From Desulfatitalea sp. BRH_c12 (GTDB taxonomy: Bacteria > Desulfobacterota > Desulfobacteria > Desulfobacterales > Desulfosarcinaceae), in contig LADR01000010.1 of the NCBI GenBank assembly GCA_000961655.1, positions 78,165-142,164 of the forward strand: DNA of 64,000 bases, read 5' to 3'. The notes beneath the pieces are model-generated. The model searched no databases, was not told where the DNA came from, and saw only the letters and a list, made by a program, of their open reading frames with translations. Below are positions 17,981 through 28,128 of this stretch, in pieces; position 1 is the first letter of the stretch, and each line of letters starts with the position of its first letter. The translations under genes and the position numbers were made by a program.

Positions 17981-18011
17981 ACAAAAACGCCCCGGCCGAA
18001 GCCGGGGCGTT
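17981..18011 (-). terminator. Intrinsic terminator of fhs
   Basis: AACGCCCCGGC and GCCGGGGCGTT form an 11-bp perfect stem with a four-base loop (TTCG on the minus strand), followed on that strand by a T-rich tract. It lies about 30 bases past the fhs stop. Confidence 0.9.
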
Positions 18012-18039
18012 ACCGTCAAGCATCACTGCTTGTTTTTGC

Positions 18040-19803
18040 TTAGAACAGGCCGCTTACCTTGCCGGTGGCCGGATCGACATCGATGCGGCGGAAGGCCGGG
18101 TTGGACCCGGTACCAGGCATCAGGCTGATGGTGCCGGCGCAGGGGCACAGGAACTTGGCACCCGAGTAGATGAGAACGTCGCGGATCGGCAGCCGCCAAC
18201 CCTTGGGCACGCCCTTTCTGACCGGATCATGGGTCAAGCTCAGATGGGTCTTGACCATCATGGTGGCAAAGTCGGCGTACTTGGGATCTTTTTCAAGCAT
18301 ATCGGCTTTGGCATTGGCTTCCGGCGACCAATCCACACCATCGGCGCCATACACTTCCTTGGCGATGGTGGCCACGCGGTCGCGCAGTTTCATCTCCAAC
18401 GGATAGAGGAATTTGAAGTCGTTCGTTTCGTTGCAGGCATCGATAACGGCATCGGCGAATTCCAGGGCGCCTTCGCCGCCTTTTTCCCAGTGCTTGGACT
18501 CGGCACAACGGGCACCGGCTGCTTCGGCCGCCTTCTTGACCAAGGCCACTTCAGCGTCGGTATCGGTATAGAACCGGTTAACGCACACGACCGGATTGAT
18601 GCCGGATTTGCGGATGATGCCGATCATGTGGACCATGTTCTCGCAGCCTTTTTCCACCAGAGCCAGATTCTCCTTGGTGTAGGCCTCGTCCAGGGCTTTG
18701 CCGGCCACGACCTTGGGGCCGCCGCCATGCATCTTCAGAGCGCGTACGGTGGTGGTCAGAACGGAAACATGCGGTTTCAGACCGGAGAAGCGGCATTTCA
18801 CGTTCCAGAATTTTTCGAAACCGATATCGGCGGCAAAACCCGATTCCGTGACATGGTAGTCCCACAGTTTCAGACCCACGCGGTCGGCGATGATCGAGCT
18901 CTGGCCCACGGCGATGTTGGCGAATGGGCCGGCGTGCACCAGACAAGGCTGATATTCGGCCGTGCTCATCAGGGTGGGGTTGATGGTGTTGCGCATGAAG
19001 GCCGCCATGGCGTTGCCCACTTCCAGGTCGCGGCAGGTAACCGGTTTGCCGCTCTTGTCAAAGGCAACGGTGATGTTGTTAATACGCTCTTTCAGATCGG
19101 CCAGATCGGTGGCCACAGCCAGAATGGCCATCAGCTCGGAACCCACGGCGATGCCGAACTTGCTTTGCATGGTGTACCCATCGGTGCGGCCGCCAAGGCC
19201 GATCACGATATTGCGCAAGGCCTGGGCACAAAAATCGATGATCCAGCCCATTTCAACGCGCGTCGGATCGATGTCCAGACGGCGCATACCGGTCAAACGG
19301 GCCAGCTGCTCGTCATTGTAGTTGCGCTCATGCTGCATGCGCGAAGTCATGGCGACCATGCCCAGGTTGTGGGCATTCATGATGTCGTTGATGTCGCCGG
19401 TCAGGCCCAGGGAGAATTCGGTCATGGGGATCAGCAGCGAATTGCCGCCGCCGGCCGCCGTACCTTTGACGTTCATGGTGGGGCCGCCCGAGGGTTGACG
19501 CAAGGCGCCGCCGACGCTTTTGCCGCGCGCGCCCAAGCCTTCCATCAATCCCAGCGACGTGGTGCTTTTACCTTCGCCCAACGGGGTCGGTGTGATGGCG
19601 GTCACTTCGATGTACTTGCCGTCCGGCTTGTCTTTCAGACGATTGATCACATTCAGAAAATCGATTTTGGACAGGCGGCCCATGGGCAGCATTTCATCGG
19701 ATTGCAATCCGAGCTTGTCACGCCATTGATCGGGCGTGGGCATGTTCTTTTCCGCTTCTTCGGAAATCTGCCAGTCGGCCATTTTTGTCGCATCGTAAGC
19801 CAT
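18040..19803 (-). CDS. fhs: Formate-tetrahydrofolate ligase
   Basis: The enzyme joins formate to tetrahydrofolate using ATP. It is the first methyl-branch step of the Wood-Ljungdahl pathway and a source of one-carbon units. The 587-residue length is slightly longer than the usual 555-560. Signature regions are visible: the P-loop [17 protein letters not shown], the GLTGDINDI block, the [18 protein letters not shown] segment and the C-terminal [20 protein letters not shown] lies 7 bases before the ATG at 19803. The gene is monocistronic here. In a sulfate reducer it fits either complete acetate oxidation or autotrophic growth. Confidence 0.97.
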   Translation of the reverse strand: MAYDATKMADWQISEEAEKNMPTPDQWRDKLGLQSDEMLPMGRLSKIDFLNVINRLKDKPDGKYIEVTAITPTPLGEGKSTTSLGLMEGLGARGKSVGGALRQPSGGPTMNVKGTAAGGGNSLLIPMTEFSLGLTGDINDIMNAHNLGMVAMTSRMQHERNYNDEQLARLTGMRRLDIDPTRVEMGWIIDFCAQALRNIVIGLGGRTDGYTMQSKFGIAVGSELMAILAVATDLADLKERINNITVAFDKSGKPVTCRDLEVGNAMAAFMRNTINPTLMSTAEYQPCLVHAGPFANIAVGQSSIIADRVGLKLWDYHVTESGFAADIGFEKFWNVKCRFSGLKPHVSVLTTTVRALKMHGGGPKVVAGKALDEAYTKENLALVEKGCENMVHMIGIIRKSGINPVVCVNRFYTDTDAEVALVKKAAEAAGARCAESKHWEKGGEGALEFADAVIDACNETNDFKFLYPLEMKLRDRVATIAKEVYGADGVDWSPEANAKADMLEKDPKYADFATMMVKTHLSLTHDPVRKGVPKGWRLPIRDVLIYSGAKFLCPCAGTISLMPGTGSNPAFRRIDVDPATGKVSGLF

Positions 19804-20038
19804 TGATCCAACCTCCTTTTACTGATTTTTAGTGGGAGTGACGTGTGAATTTAAAGGCGCCAGTTTATGGATTAAAAGGATCATGAATGGAACCGAGAAT
19901 TTAAAGATAGATCCTTTCACTTCAGCAGGGTTTCGAATCACCGGCCTATTAACATGACGGCCTATGTATTTGCAAGCGCAAACGCGGCCGGAACACCGGG
20001 CAACCGCATAGGGGGCTTGGCCCTCATCTCAGTAATGC

Positions 20039-20093
20039 AACTTTCGGGATTGGCACGTAGTGAGGTGATCCGGGCGTTTGAAACCCGAAAGTT
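20039..20093. repeat. Repeat family D, complete copy
   Basis: A 55-bp element bounded by AACTTTCGGG (20039-20048) and its inverted complement CCCGAAAGTT (20084-20093). The interior contains ATTGGCACGTAGTGAGGTGA. A second copy in opposite orientation is at 53386-53439. It sits within the 19804-20310 stretch, which otherwise holds a family C copy and the undefined fhs upstream region. Confidence 0.65.
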
Positions 20094-20099
20094 GAACCT

Positions 20100-20305
20100 G
20101 GTTATGCACTTACTCCAGTAAGACACAAGTATGGATTGTCATAAGAAGGTTAGGTTGTCCATTTTTAGAACTTTTAACAAAAGCATGCACGTCAAAGCGT
20201 TCGACATGGGGAGGTGAGCATGTCAATCGACAGAATACCTCCCTTTACACTTTACACTTTTCACTTAACACTTCGCCCATAATCACTGGAGCGGAGTGCA
20301 TAGCC
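20100..20305. repeat. Repeat family C, copy 1
   Basis: Begins GGTTATGCACTTACTCCAGT and ends CACTGGAGCGGAGTGCATAG, which are imperfect inverted ends. The interior has the family hallmarks TTTTTAGAACTTTTAAC, AAAGCATGCACG, GGGGAGGTGAGCATGTC and a run of CTTTACACTTTACACTT. Confidence 0.7.
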
Positions 20306-20310
20306 AGAAG

Positions 20311-22356
20311 TTAAAGCTTAAGCAGGGGGATTCGATCGGATGGGATATATTCCGGATCTCCGTCACTGAAGGTTGCATGATCGCTCTGCTGATACAGTCG
20401 CCAGTAAAGGCCTTCGCGGTGCATGAGCTGATCGTGGGTGCCGATCTCGGCCAGGCGGCCTTCCTGCAGAACGATGATGCGATCGGCCATGCGCGCAGTG
20501 GAAAGACGATGCGCGACGATGACGCAGGTGCGGCCGGCGATCAAGTTGCGCAGGGCTCGGAATATGGCCTGCTCGGTCTGGGAGTCGATGTAGGAGGTAG
20601 CCTCGTCCAGCAGGATCAACTGCGCATCGCGCGCCAGGGCCCGAGCGATGGTGATCAACTGCCGTTCGCCGCTGGACAGCCCTACCCCGCCTTTTTCGAG
20701 CACGGTGTCCAGCCCTTGTGGCAAGCGGTCGATCAGGGCCGCGCAGTCGGCCGCGGCCACAACGCCGGCCACCGTGCTTTCGTCAACGCCAGTCGGGTCC
20801 GGAAAGATGTTACGCCGCACGGTGGTGGTAAAGAGCACCGGATCCTGGGTGACCAAAGCGATCAGCGCTCGCAGGCGGGGCGTCTCCCACTCACGCAGGT
20901 CCGTGCCGTTAAAGCGCACCTGTCCGCGGGACGGGTCATAAAACCGCTGGATCAGGTTGAGCACACTGGTTTTGCCCGAACCGGTCGGACCGACCAGGGC
21001 CACGGTCTGACCGTGGGGCACCTCGAATGAGATATCGCGCAGCACCCATTCTCCGGGCGTATAGGCAAACGACACATTGTCCAGCGCCAGCGACCTGAGC
21101 ACAGGCGGCTTTCGATGGTCGCCGTCCGCGGTGGCAGCGACCTGAGGCAGGCGCTGATCCGTATCCAGCAGGCCGAAAATACGTTCGGCCGAAGCCATGG
21201 CGTTTTGCAGTACATTGTAGTTCTCGGCCAAATCGCGCATCGGCCGAAAAAACATGCGCAAATAGGAAAGCGCCACCACCAGCACTCCCAGGGTGATGTT
21301 GCCCTTGAGCACCTGCAGGCCGCCATACAAAAGCATGATGGCCGAAGCGATGATACCCAACACCTCGATCATGGGCATGAACAGGCCGAAAACATGGATC
21401 TCGCGCATACCCAACCGATAATTTTCCGCATTCAGGCGGGCAAAACGCTCGTAGTTGTGGTGTTCCTGGGTAAAGGCCTGAATCGGCTTGATCCCGTCAA
21501 TCGTCTCGGCCATGCGCCCGTTGATTTCGGCCACCTTGACGCGTAACGCACGGAAGATGTCGCGCGCGCGCGCGGAAAACTGCATTGCCGTCCAGACCAC
21601 CACCGGCAGAACGGCAAAAGCGGATATGGCCAGGCGCCAGTCCAGCACCAGCATGACTATGGCGATGCCGAGTACCATGAAGATATCCTTGAAAACCATG
21701 GAAACAAATGTGGTGAACAGTTCGTGCATGTTCTGGATATCGTTGGTGGCCCGCGTCACCAGGCGTGCGACCGGCTGGCGCGTGAAAAATGCCATGCTCT
21801 GCTGCTGGATATGGTCGAAAATGCGCACGCGTAAATCGTGCATCACCCGGTGACCGGCCTTTTCCATAATGACGCGCTGCAGGAACGTCAGGCCGAAATC
21901 CGCCCCGACAATCACCAGAAACAGCAACACCACCCATACCAGGCTTGCGAGATCGTCGTGCCGCAAGGCTGCCAGATCGTTCTTGGGCAGACGCGCAAGA
22001 TCCTCATAGGCAATATGCGCCTGCCCATTATCGATCGTGAACAGGCTGCCATGACGCGCGATGACGTCGCGGACCTTTTCGTCTTGCAGGTCCACCTGCA
22101 GATAACGGACCTGGCGCGTGCCGTCGCGGTCGTTCTCAAGCGGTCCGCTGCGCTGTGGGACGATGTAGCGGTCAATGACGATTTTGCTGAAATAGGGCAA
22201 GGCCAGGTTGAGCAGCGTCAAGGCCACCACCAATGCCACCGACCCCATCAACAGGCGCCGGTAGGGCAGCAGGAAGGGCAGCAGTCTGCTGAGCAGGCGC
22301 AGGTCGTGGGGCCTGCCCAAGTGAACCTCCTCGCTGTATCCGTAATCAGACCGCAT
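20311..22356 (-). CDS. ABC exporter subunit (half-transporter B)
   Basis: A 681-residue fusion of a six-helix membrane domain and an ATPase. The nucleotide-binding domain has Walker A GPTGSGKTSVL, signature VGLSSGERQL, Walker B LILLDEAT and the switch His in IVAHRL. An extra polar segment of about 60 residues (RDGTRQVRYLQVDLQDEKV) sits between the first two helices, as in some heterodimeric multidrug exporters. The ATG at 22356 overlaps the partner gene stop by 11 bases, so coupled translation is likely. The substrate cannot be deduced; drugs or lipids are typical. Confidence 0.9.
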   Translation of the reverse strand: MRSDYGYSEEVHLGRPHDLRLLSRLLPFLLPYRRLLMGSVALVVALTLLNLALPYFSKIVIDRYIVPQRSGPLENDRDGTRQVRYLQVDLQDEKVRDVIARHGSLFTIDNGQAHIAYEDLARLPKNDLAALRHDDLASLVWVVLLFLVIVGADFGLTFLQRVIMEKAGHRVMHDLRVRIFDHIQQQSMAFFTRQPVARLVTRATNDIQNMHELFTTFVSMVFKDIFMVLGIAIVMLVLDWRLAISAFAVLPVVVWTAMQFSARARDIFRALRVKVAEINGRMAETIDGIKPIQAFTQEHHNYERFARLNAENYRLGMREIHVFGLFMPMIEVLGIIASAIMLLYGGLQVLKGNITLGVLVVALSYLRMFFRPMRDLAENYNVLQNAMASAERIFGLLDTDQRLPQVAATADGDHRKPPVLRSLALDNVSFAYTPGEWVLRDISFEVPHGQTVALVGPTGSGKTSVLNLIQRFYDPSRGQVRFNGTDLREWETPRLRALIALVTQDPVLFTTTVRRNIFPDPTGVDESTVAGVVAAADCAALIDRLPQGLDTVLEKGGVGLSSGERQLITIARALARDAQLILLDEATSYIDSQTEQAIFRALRNLIAGRTCVIVAHRLSTARMADRIIVLQEGRLAEIGTHDQLMHREGLYWRLYQQSDHATFSDGDPEYIPSDRIPLLKL

Positions 22357-24127
22357 GATCCAACTCCTGCAAGGCATGCACGCGCGCGTAATACCCTTTT
22401 TGGGCCAGCAATTGCTCGTGCGTGCCGGATTCGACCAACCGGCCCGCCTGCAGCGTCAGGATGGTATCGGCAAAACGCAACGCAGCGAGGCGATGCGACA
22501 CCACGAGCACTGTTTTGCGCCCGGCCATGGCGCGTATGGCATCCACGATGATCTCGGCGGTGGCTGTGTCCACCTGGCTGATCGGATCGTCGAGCAGAAC
22601 GATCGACGCATCGATCAGCAGGGCGCGGGCCAGAACGATGCGCTGCTTCTGACCCCCGGAGAGCAATACGCCCTTTTCGCCCACGCGCGTGTCCAAACCA
22701 TGCGGCAAGGCAGCCAGCGTTTCGCGCAGCCCCGCTGCCGCAATGGCAGCATCCAAACGGTCATGACAGCGCAGCGGGCAACCGAACATGATGTTGTCAC
22801 GCACGGTACCGGCAAACAGAAAAGGTTCCTGGGGCACATAGGACACCTGCCGGCGCAAATCGGCCAGGGCCCAGTCCCGTACATCCACCCCGTCAATGAC
22901 CACCCGCCCGCCGGTCGTATCATACAGACGCGGCACCAGGCTCAGCAGCGTGCTTTTCCCACTTCCCGGGGGGCCCACGATGCCCACTATCCGGCCGGGT
23001 TGGATCTGCAGACTGATGTCCGACAAAACCATCTGCCGATCTGCCTGGCCGTAGGCGAAATGCACCCGCTCAAAACCCAACGCACCCTTTACGGCGGTCA
23101 TGACCGTGGGGGTTGGCGGGTCCGCAATGGCCGGCTGCAGTTGCATGATCTGCTTGAGACGCTCCAGCGAGGCGCCCCCGCGCTGGATGACATTGGTCAC
23201 CCAGCCCAACGCCATCATGGGCCAGGAGAGCAGGTTCAGATAACTGATAAAGGCCACGAAATCACCCGGAGTGATTTCGAACAACAGGCTTTTGCGGCCG
23301 CCAAAAAAAAGAACGGCCGCCAGGCTCAGGTTGGTCAGCAGCATCATGAGTGGGAAAAAAACGCTGGTCACCCCTACCAACCGCATGTTGCGATCCACAT
23401 ACTCCTGGGAAACCGCACGCACCGCCGCCATGGCGGCAGCCTCCTCATTATGGGCCTTGATCATGTGCATCCCGGCGCAGCGCTCGCGCACCGTCTCCGT
23501 CAAATCGGCAAACGAGCCCTGGACCTGCTGATATCGCTGGTGCATGCGCCGGCCGAGCAGGCGAGAGGCCAAAACGATGAAGGGCATGGGAATCAGCACG
23601 TACAAGGTCAACTCGACATGGATATACAACATGAAGCCGATGGCGGCGGCGCCGAGCACGATGGCGTCGTTCAAGGCCACCAGCCCCATGCCTGTGGCCA
23701 TGCGCACCTGCATGATGTCGTTGGTGGCATGCGCCATAAGGTCGCCCGTCTTGCTGCGATCGAAAAAGCTTGCGGATAAGGTTTGCAGGTGGCTCAACAA
23801 CCGGTTGCGCAGATCAGCCTCCAGATGACGGGCCGTACCCAACAGGCAGCGGCGCCAGACATACCGAAATACACCGATGCACACGCCCATGATGGCAATC
23901 GCGCCGGCATAACGCAGCAGTGCATACCCCTCGACGCGCAGCAAGGTCAGATCGTCCACTGCCCACTTGATCACGCGCGGAATCATCAGTTGCATAAAAT
24001 CCACTGTAATCAGCGACAGCAGCCCAACCGCGACAATGCGCCAGCGGGATTTGAAATAAGGTATGATCAGATCGGCCGCTTTCATGGGCGATACCATAAG
24101 GCGCATGGCGCGTCGGGTCAACGCCAT
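22346..24127 (-). CDS. ABC exporter subunit (half-transporter A)
   Basis: A 593-residue half-transporter of the MdlA/TM287-like type. It has six predicted helices starting IVAVGLLSLITVDFM, the coupling region FFDRSKTGDLMAHATNDI, and an ATPase with Walker A GPPGSGKSTLL, signature VLLSGGQKQR, Walker B IVLLDDPIS and switch VVSHRL. The residue after Walker B is Asp (DDP) where the partner has Glu (DEA). In such pairs this normally marks the degenerate ATP site, so the two genes probably form an asymmetric heterodimer. The start is uncertain among several in-frame ATGs (24127, 24106, 24085). Confidence 0.9.
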   Translation of the reverse strand: MALTRRAMRLMVSPMKAADLIIPYFKSRWRIVAVGLLSLITVDFMQLMIPRVIKWAVDDLTLLRVEGYALLRYAGAIAIMGVCIGVFRYVWRRCLLGTARHLEADLRNRLLSHLQTLSASFFDRSKTGDLMAHATNDIMQVRMATGMGLVALNDAIVLGAAAIGFMLYIHVELTLYVLIPMPFIVLASRLLGRRMHQRYQQVQGSFADLTETVRERCAGMHMIKAHNEEAAAMAAVRAVSQEYVDRNMRLVGVTSVFFPLMMLLTNLSLAAVLFFGGRKSLLFEITPGDFVAFISYLNLLSWPMMALGWVTNVIQRGGASLERLKQIMQLQPAIADPPTPTVMTAVKGALGFERVHFAYGQADRQMVLSDISLQIQPGRIVGIVGPPGSGKSTLLSLVPRLYDTTGGRVVIDGVDVRDWALADLRRQVSYVPQEPFLFAGTVRDNIMFGCPLRCHDRLDAAIAAAGLRETLAALPHGLDTRVGEKGVLLSGGQKQRIVLARALLIDASIVLLDDPISQVDTATAEIIVDAIRAMAGRKTVLVVSHRLAALRFADTILTLQAGRLVESGTHEQLLAQKGYYARVHALQELDHAV

Positions 24128-24173
24128 TGCTTAGCAGGTGCAGGACTATTCAGTGGTTCGCGTGAGGGGCTTC

Positions 24174-24250
24174 ACCTGTAGGGGCCGGCGGTCGCCCGGT
24201 GCGGGTGTAAAGCCACCACCCAGGCCAATCATTGGTGCGGGAGACGCAGG
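24174..24250. repeat. Repeat family A fragment (reverse orientation)
   Basis: CACCTGTAGGGG, GGCGGTCGCCCGGTGCGGG, AAAGCCACCA and GGTGCGGGAGA occur in the order expected for the reversed right part of the complete A copy at 372-800. No terminal repeat is present. The remainder of 24128-24425 shows nothing else recognisable. Confidence 0.55.
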
Positions 24251-24425
24251 GACCAGCCTATTTGACATTGGCGGGGGGGGTTGTTAATTAGGTAAAATCC
24301 ATCAATGGAGACGGCTCCAGGCATATCGCAGCCGCTATCCCGAAGGGCAGAGCATCAAACAGCTTTTGTGGATGGGTACACTTTGCACTTTCAACTCCGG
24401 CGCAGCCGGCTCAGAACAGGATTTT

Positions 24426-26402
24426 ATGGAATCGGGTCAAGTGGTTGAATTCATCGACAGCCAGAAAATTTTCTGCGCCGTTGTTCTGGACATTAAAAAC
24501 GTGCGTTTGCGGCTGTTGACCGAAAACAATCGCGAGGTCAAAATCTCGGCTGAACGGCTGACGCATCGGTCCGAAAAGCGTCTGCCGGCCTCTTTGGGGC
24601 GCGATAAAATGGTGGCCACTCTCAAGGAGATTGCCGCGCGCCGCAGGGATCTGAGCCGGCAGGTCGATATCCAGACCCTTTGGGAAGTCCTGCACAGCGA
24701 ACAGCAGTGGGTCGATCTGCCCACCATGACCGCTTTTTGTTTTCCCGAGGATTCCAATGGCGATCACGAATCGGCCGTGATTCGCGCCTTCTTCAACGAC
24801 CGGCTCTATTTCAAGTTCAGCTCCGACCAGTTCTTTCCTCACTCGGCCGACAAAGTCGAACAGATTATGGCCGCCCGCGAAAAGGTAGAGCGCCAAGCGC
24901 GCCTGATCGATCAGGGCGGTATCTGGATGCAAAAGGTTCTCAAGGGGCAGGACGCGGTTGCGCCGTCTGAAAAAGAGGCGATCATACGCATTCTGGTGTC
25001 CTACGAATTGCACGATAAAGAAAGTCCCCACCGGGAAATGGCCCGCGGTATTTTGAAAAAAGCCGGCACGGCATCGCCCTCGGCGATCTTCACCTTTCTG
25101 GTAAAGATCGGGGTGTGGGATCCCAATGAAAATATAGATCTGTTGCGCCACGATATCCGTGTTCAAATGCCGCCGGTCGTTGAAAAACATGCCGAGACCC
25201 TCTGCCGCACACCCCCACACGTCGGCGACCGGCGTGACCTGCGCGATCTTCCCTTGATGACCGTCGATGGCCCGTCTACGCTCGATTTCGATGATGCCAT
25301 CAGTCTGGTACCCCAGGGCGAGGATTTCGTGCTCGGCATCCATATCGCGGACGTGGGCCACTATCTGACCAAGGACTCCCCTGTCGATCAGGAAGCCCGG
25401 GCGCGCGGCACCTCTATTTACATGCCCGACCTGCGCATTTCCATGCTGCCGCAATGCCTGGCTCTGGGCACCTGCAGTCTCAGGGCGGGTGAAGACCGGC
25501 CGGCCATCAGCACCTTGATAACCATCTCGCCCCAGGCGCGCATCCGCGACTTTGAAATCGTCCCCAGCCTGATCCGCGTCAAAGACCAGCTGACCTACCA
25601 GGATGTGGACGACATGGCCGTCAGCAACCCGACCATTCAGGCCCTGCACACAATTGCTGGGCATTATCGCACGAGTCGTTCGAACGATGGGGCCCTGATC
25701 ATCGATTTGCCCGAAATCAATATCTGGCTGAACGCCAACGGGGAGCCGGTCGTCTCGCGTGTGGACCGTGAAAGCCCATCGCACCTGCTGGTGGCCGAAC
25801 TGATGATACTGGCCAACAGCCTGGCTGCCCGCTTTCTGGCCGAACGCGATCTGCCGGCGATTTTCCGCGCCCAAGCCGCGCCGCGCGAAAGGTTGTTCGA
25901 CAACAACCAGGGATCGCTTTTCCAAAATTGGATGCAGCGTCGCCAGATCAACCGTTTCATGCTGGGCAGCGCCCCCGAACCCCATTCCGGGTTGGGCGTT
26001 CCCGCTTATGTCACCTGCACCTCGCCGATCCGCAAATATACTGACCTGGTCACCCAGCGGCAACTGCGCGCGGCCATGGGCCTGGAAAAAGCCTACGACC
26101 GCAAGGAGATGGATTTTCTGATTGCCGCCCTGACCGAACCGATCAGTTTGGTTGGACGCCTCCAGTCCCGCCGGCACCGGTACTGGATGCTCAAATACTT
26201 GGAAGGCCGCATTGGCAAGAAGTACGAGGCGCTTGTCCTGAACAAACGCCGCGAAGGCTACGTGATCCTTATTCCCGAATACATGATCGAGTGCCAATTG
26301 TCCGGTGCCGACAACGTCACCTTAAAACCGGAAGATCTGATCCAGATCACCATCCAGCACGTCAATGCGCGCAACGACGTGATTACGGTGTATTTGGGGT
26401 AA
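24426..26402 (+). CDS. RNase II/R-family exoribonuclease (RNB domain)
   Basis: The 658-residue protein carries a full RNB catalytic domain. The metal-binding signature is in TVDGPSTLDFDDAISLV near residues 280-295, followed by IHIADVGHYL, RGTSIYMPD, MLPQCLALGTCSL and the YVTCTSPIRKYTDLVTQRQL block. It therefore degrades single-stranded RNA 3'-5'. The N-terminal half is atypical, lacking clear tandem cold-shock domains, and the C-terminal S1 domain is short or degenerate. This resembles the VacB-like group rather than canonical RNase R. The ATG at 24426 has AGGA nearby and avoids a repeat-derived upstream extension. Confidence 0.88.
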   Translation: MESGQVVEFIDSQKIFCAVVLDIKNVRLRLLTENNREVKISAERLTHRSEKRLPASLGRDKMVATLKEIAARRRDLSRQVDIQTLWEVLHSEQQWVDLPTMTAFCFPEDSNGDHESAVIRAFFNDRLYFKFSSDQFFPHSADKVEQIMAAREKVERQARLIDQGGIWMQKVLKGQDAVAPSEKEAIIRILVSYELHDKESPHREMARGILKKAGTASPSAIFTFLVKIGVWDPNENIDLLRHDIRVQMPPVVEKHAETLCRTPPHVGDRRDLRDLPLMTVDGPSTLDFDDAISLVPQGEDFVLGIHIADVGHYLTKDSPVDQEARARGTSIYMPDLRISMLPQCLALGTCSLRAGEDRPAISTLITISPQARIRDFEIVPSLIRVKDQLTYQDVDDMAVSNPTIQALHTIAGHYRTSRSNDGALIIDLPEINIWLNANGEPVVSRVDRESPSHLLVAELMILANSLAARFLAERDLPAIFRAQAAPRERLFDNNQGSLFQNWMQRRQINRFMLGSAPEPHSGLGVPAYVTCTSPIRKYTDLVTQRQLRAAMGLEKAYDRKEMDFLIAALTEPISLVGRLQSRRHRYWMLKYLEGRIGKKYEALVLNKRREGYVILIPEYMIECQLSGADNVTLKPEDLIQITIQHVNARNDVITVYLG

Positions 26403-26450
26403 ATTCATATAGACCAACAGACCAAATGGGCCAAAAACGGGCTGACGACA

Positions 26451-26879
26451 ATGGTGCCAATTACCGAAACAGTGGCCATTCCCTTAAGTGAGATCGAACT
26501 CAGTGCTATTCGCAGCCAAGGCGCGGGCGGGCAGAACGTGAACAAGGTCTCGACAGCCGTGCACCTGCGCTTTGACGTGAGGGCCTCTTCCCTGCCGGAC
26601 ATCTACAAAGAGCGTCTGCTGAGATTGAGCGACCACCGCCTCACAAAAGACGGTGTTATCGTCATCAAGGCTCAGCAGCACCGTACACAGGAGAAAAACC
26701 GGCAGGACGCCTTCGAACGGCTGCAGCAACTGGTCAGGACCGTAACAGTCACGCCCATAAAAAGGCGCGCCACCCGGCCGAGCCGCAGCGCGCGCCGCAA
26801 GCGCCTGGATTCAAAAACCCGGCACGGACAACGCAAATCACTCAGGGGCAAAGTGGATATCAGAAAAGAAGACAGTTGA
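26451..26879 (+). CDS. arfB: Alternative ribosome-rescue factor ArfB
   Basis: The 142-residue protein is a codon-independent peptidyl-tRNA hydrolase that frees ribosomes stalled without a stop codon. It has the class I release-factor catalytic loop RSQGAGGQNVNKV near residue 22 but no codon-recognition domain. The Lys/Arg-rich tail (RRATRPSRSARRKRLDSKTR) enters the empty mRNA channel. The length matches ArfB/YaeJ. It follows the RNB nuclease gene by 48 bases on the same strand, a sensible pairing of stalled-mRNA decay and ribosome rescue. Confidence 0.92.
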   Translation: MVPITETVAIPLSEIELSAIRSQGAGGQNVNKVSTAVHLRFDVRASSLPDIYKERLLRLSDHRLTKDGVIVIKAQQHRTQEKNRQDAFERLQQLVRTVTVTPIKRRATRPSRSARRKRLDSKTRHGQRKSLRGKVDIRKEDS

Positions 26880-26959
26880 AGGAAAAAAATGGCCCACCGT
26901 GCGCCGCGCGCGGGCGCACGTACGAATCAATGATCAAAGAAGGATTTAAAGGAGCGCCG

Positions 26960-28027
26960 ATGAGCCATCTTTTTTCCCCTTTTACGCTACGATCCATTAC
27001 CTTCAAAAATCGAATCTTCGTCTCCCCCATGTGCCAGTATTCCAGCCAGGACGGCCTTGCCAATGACTGGCACCTGGTCCATCTGGGAAGCCGGGCCGTG
27101 GGCGGTGCCTCCCTGGTGATCGTCGAAGCCACGGCAGTCAGCCCCGAGGGCCGCATCTCGCCCTGGGACAGCGGGTTGTGGTCCGACCGCCATACGCAGG
27201 CTTTCACAGGCATCACCGCATTCATCAAAGCCCAGGGCTGCGTCCCTGGCATCCAACTGGCCCATGCGGGACGCAAAGCCTCGACCGACGCCCCCTGGCG
27301 TGCCGGGCGCCCGCTCGATGAAAGTGCCGGTGGATGGCAGCCGCTGGCGCCCAGCCCGATCCCCTTCGATGCCATCGCCCCTGTGCCGCGCGCGCTGAGC
27401 GCCGCCGACATCGCCCAAGTGGCCGACCAGTTCGATGCCGCCGCCGACCGCGCCCTGCAGGCCGGCTTCGAGGTCCTCGAACTGCACATGGCCCATGGTT
27501 ATCTGCTGCACGAATTCCTGTCGCCGCTCTCGAACCAGCGCACGGACGCGTTCGGCGCAACGCTTGAAAACCGCATGCGCCTGCCACTCGAGATCGCCGA
27601 GCGCGTACGCAAACGCTGGCCGGACCACCTGCCGCTGTTCGTGCGCATCTCCTGCACCGACTGGGCGGACGGCGGATGGGATCTGGCCCAATCCATCCAG
27701 TTGTGCCGCAAACTCAAAACGATCGGCGTCGACCTGATCGATTGCTCCAGCGCCGCACTGGTGCCGCATGTTCGAATCCCAATCGGCCCTGGTTTCCAAG
27801 TGCCCTTTGCCGAGACCATCCGCTGCGACGCGCACATCGCCACCGGGGCGGTCGGCCTGATCACCCACCCGGTGCAGGCCGAGCAGATTCTGTGCAACGG
27901 GCAGGCCGATGCGGTTCTGCTGGCCCGCGAAATGCTGCGCGACCCATACTGGCCATTGCACGCCGCCCGCATCCTCGGCGAAGATATCCAATGGCCTGCG
28001 CAATACGACCGGGCTAAAACGGGATAG
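26960..28027 (+). CDS. NADH:flavin oxidoreductase, old yellow enzyme family (YqjM-like)
   Basis: A 355-residue TIM-barrel FMN enzyme that reduces activated C=C bonds. Typical features are FKNRIFVSPMCQYSS (with the YqjM-type Cys near the flavin), GIQLAHAGRKAS, the substrate-binding His pair in LELHMAHGYLLHEFLSPLSN, and the phosphate-binding TGAVGLI region. The start ATG at 26960 follows AAGGAG; an upstream in-frame extension is unlikely. The physiological substrate is unknown. The gene lies 80 bases after arfB. Confidence 0.93.
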   Translation: MSHLFSPFTLRSITFKNRIFVSPMCQYSSQDGLANDWHLVHLGSRAVGGASLVIVEATAVSPEGRISPWDSGLWSDRHTQAFTGITAFIKAQGCVPGIQLAHAGRKASTDAPWRAGRPLDESAGGWQPLAPSPIPFDAIAPVPRALSAADIAQVADQFDAAADRALQAGFEVLELHMAHGYLLHEFLSPLSNQRTDAFGATLENRMRLPLEIAERVRKRWPDHLPLFVRISCTDWADGGWDLAQSIQLCRKLKTIGVDLIDCSSAALVPHVRIPIGPGFQVPFAETIRCDAHIATGAVGLITHPVQAEQILCNGQADAVLLAREMLRDPYWPLHAARILGEDIQWPAQYDRAKTG

Positions 28028-28128
28028 GTATCCGAATTTCAGAATATGGCTATGCAGTTCGCGCCAGGCGGACACACTTTAAACTTTACACTTCGCCAAT
28101 GGGAGACTTGTCTCCGGTTCGGAGAGTT

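Noticed and set aside
17902..19806. Plus-strand open frame of 634 codons opposite fhs
   Set aside because: Antisense shadow of fhs; the His/Gly-rich composition is typical of such shadows.
24411..26297. Minus-strand open frame of 628 codons opposite the RNB nuclease
   Set aside because: Antisense shadow of a protein with clear catalytic motifs.
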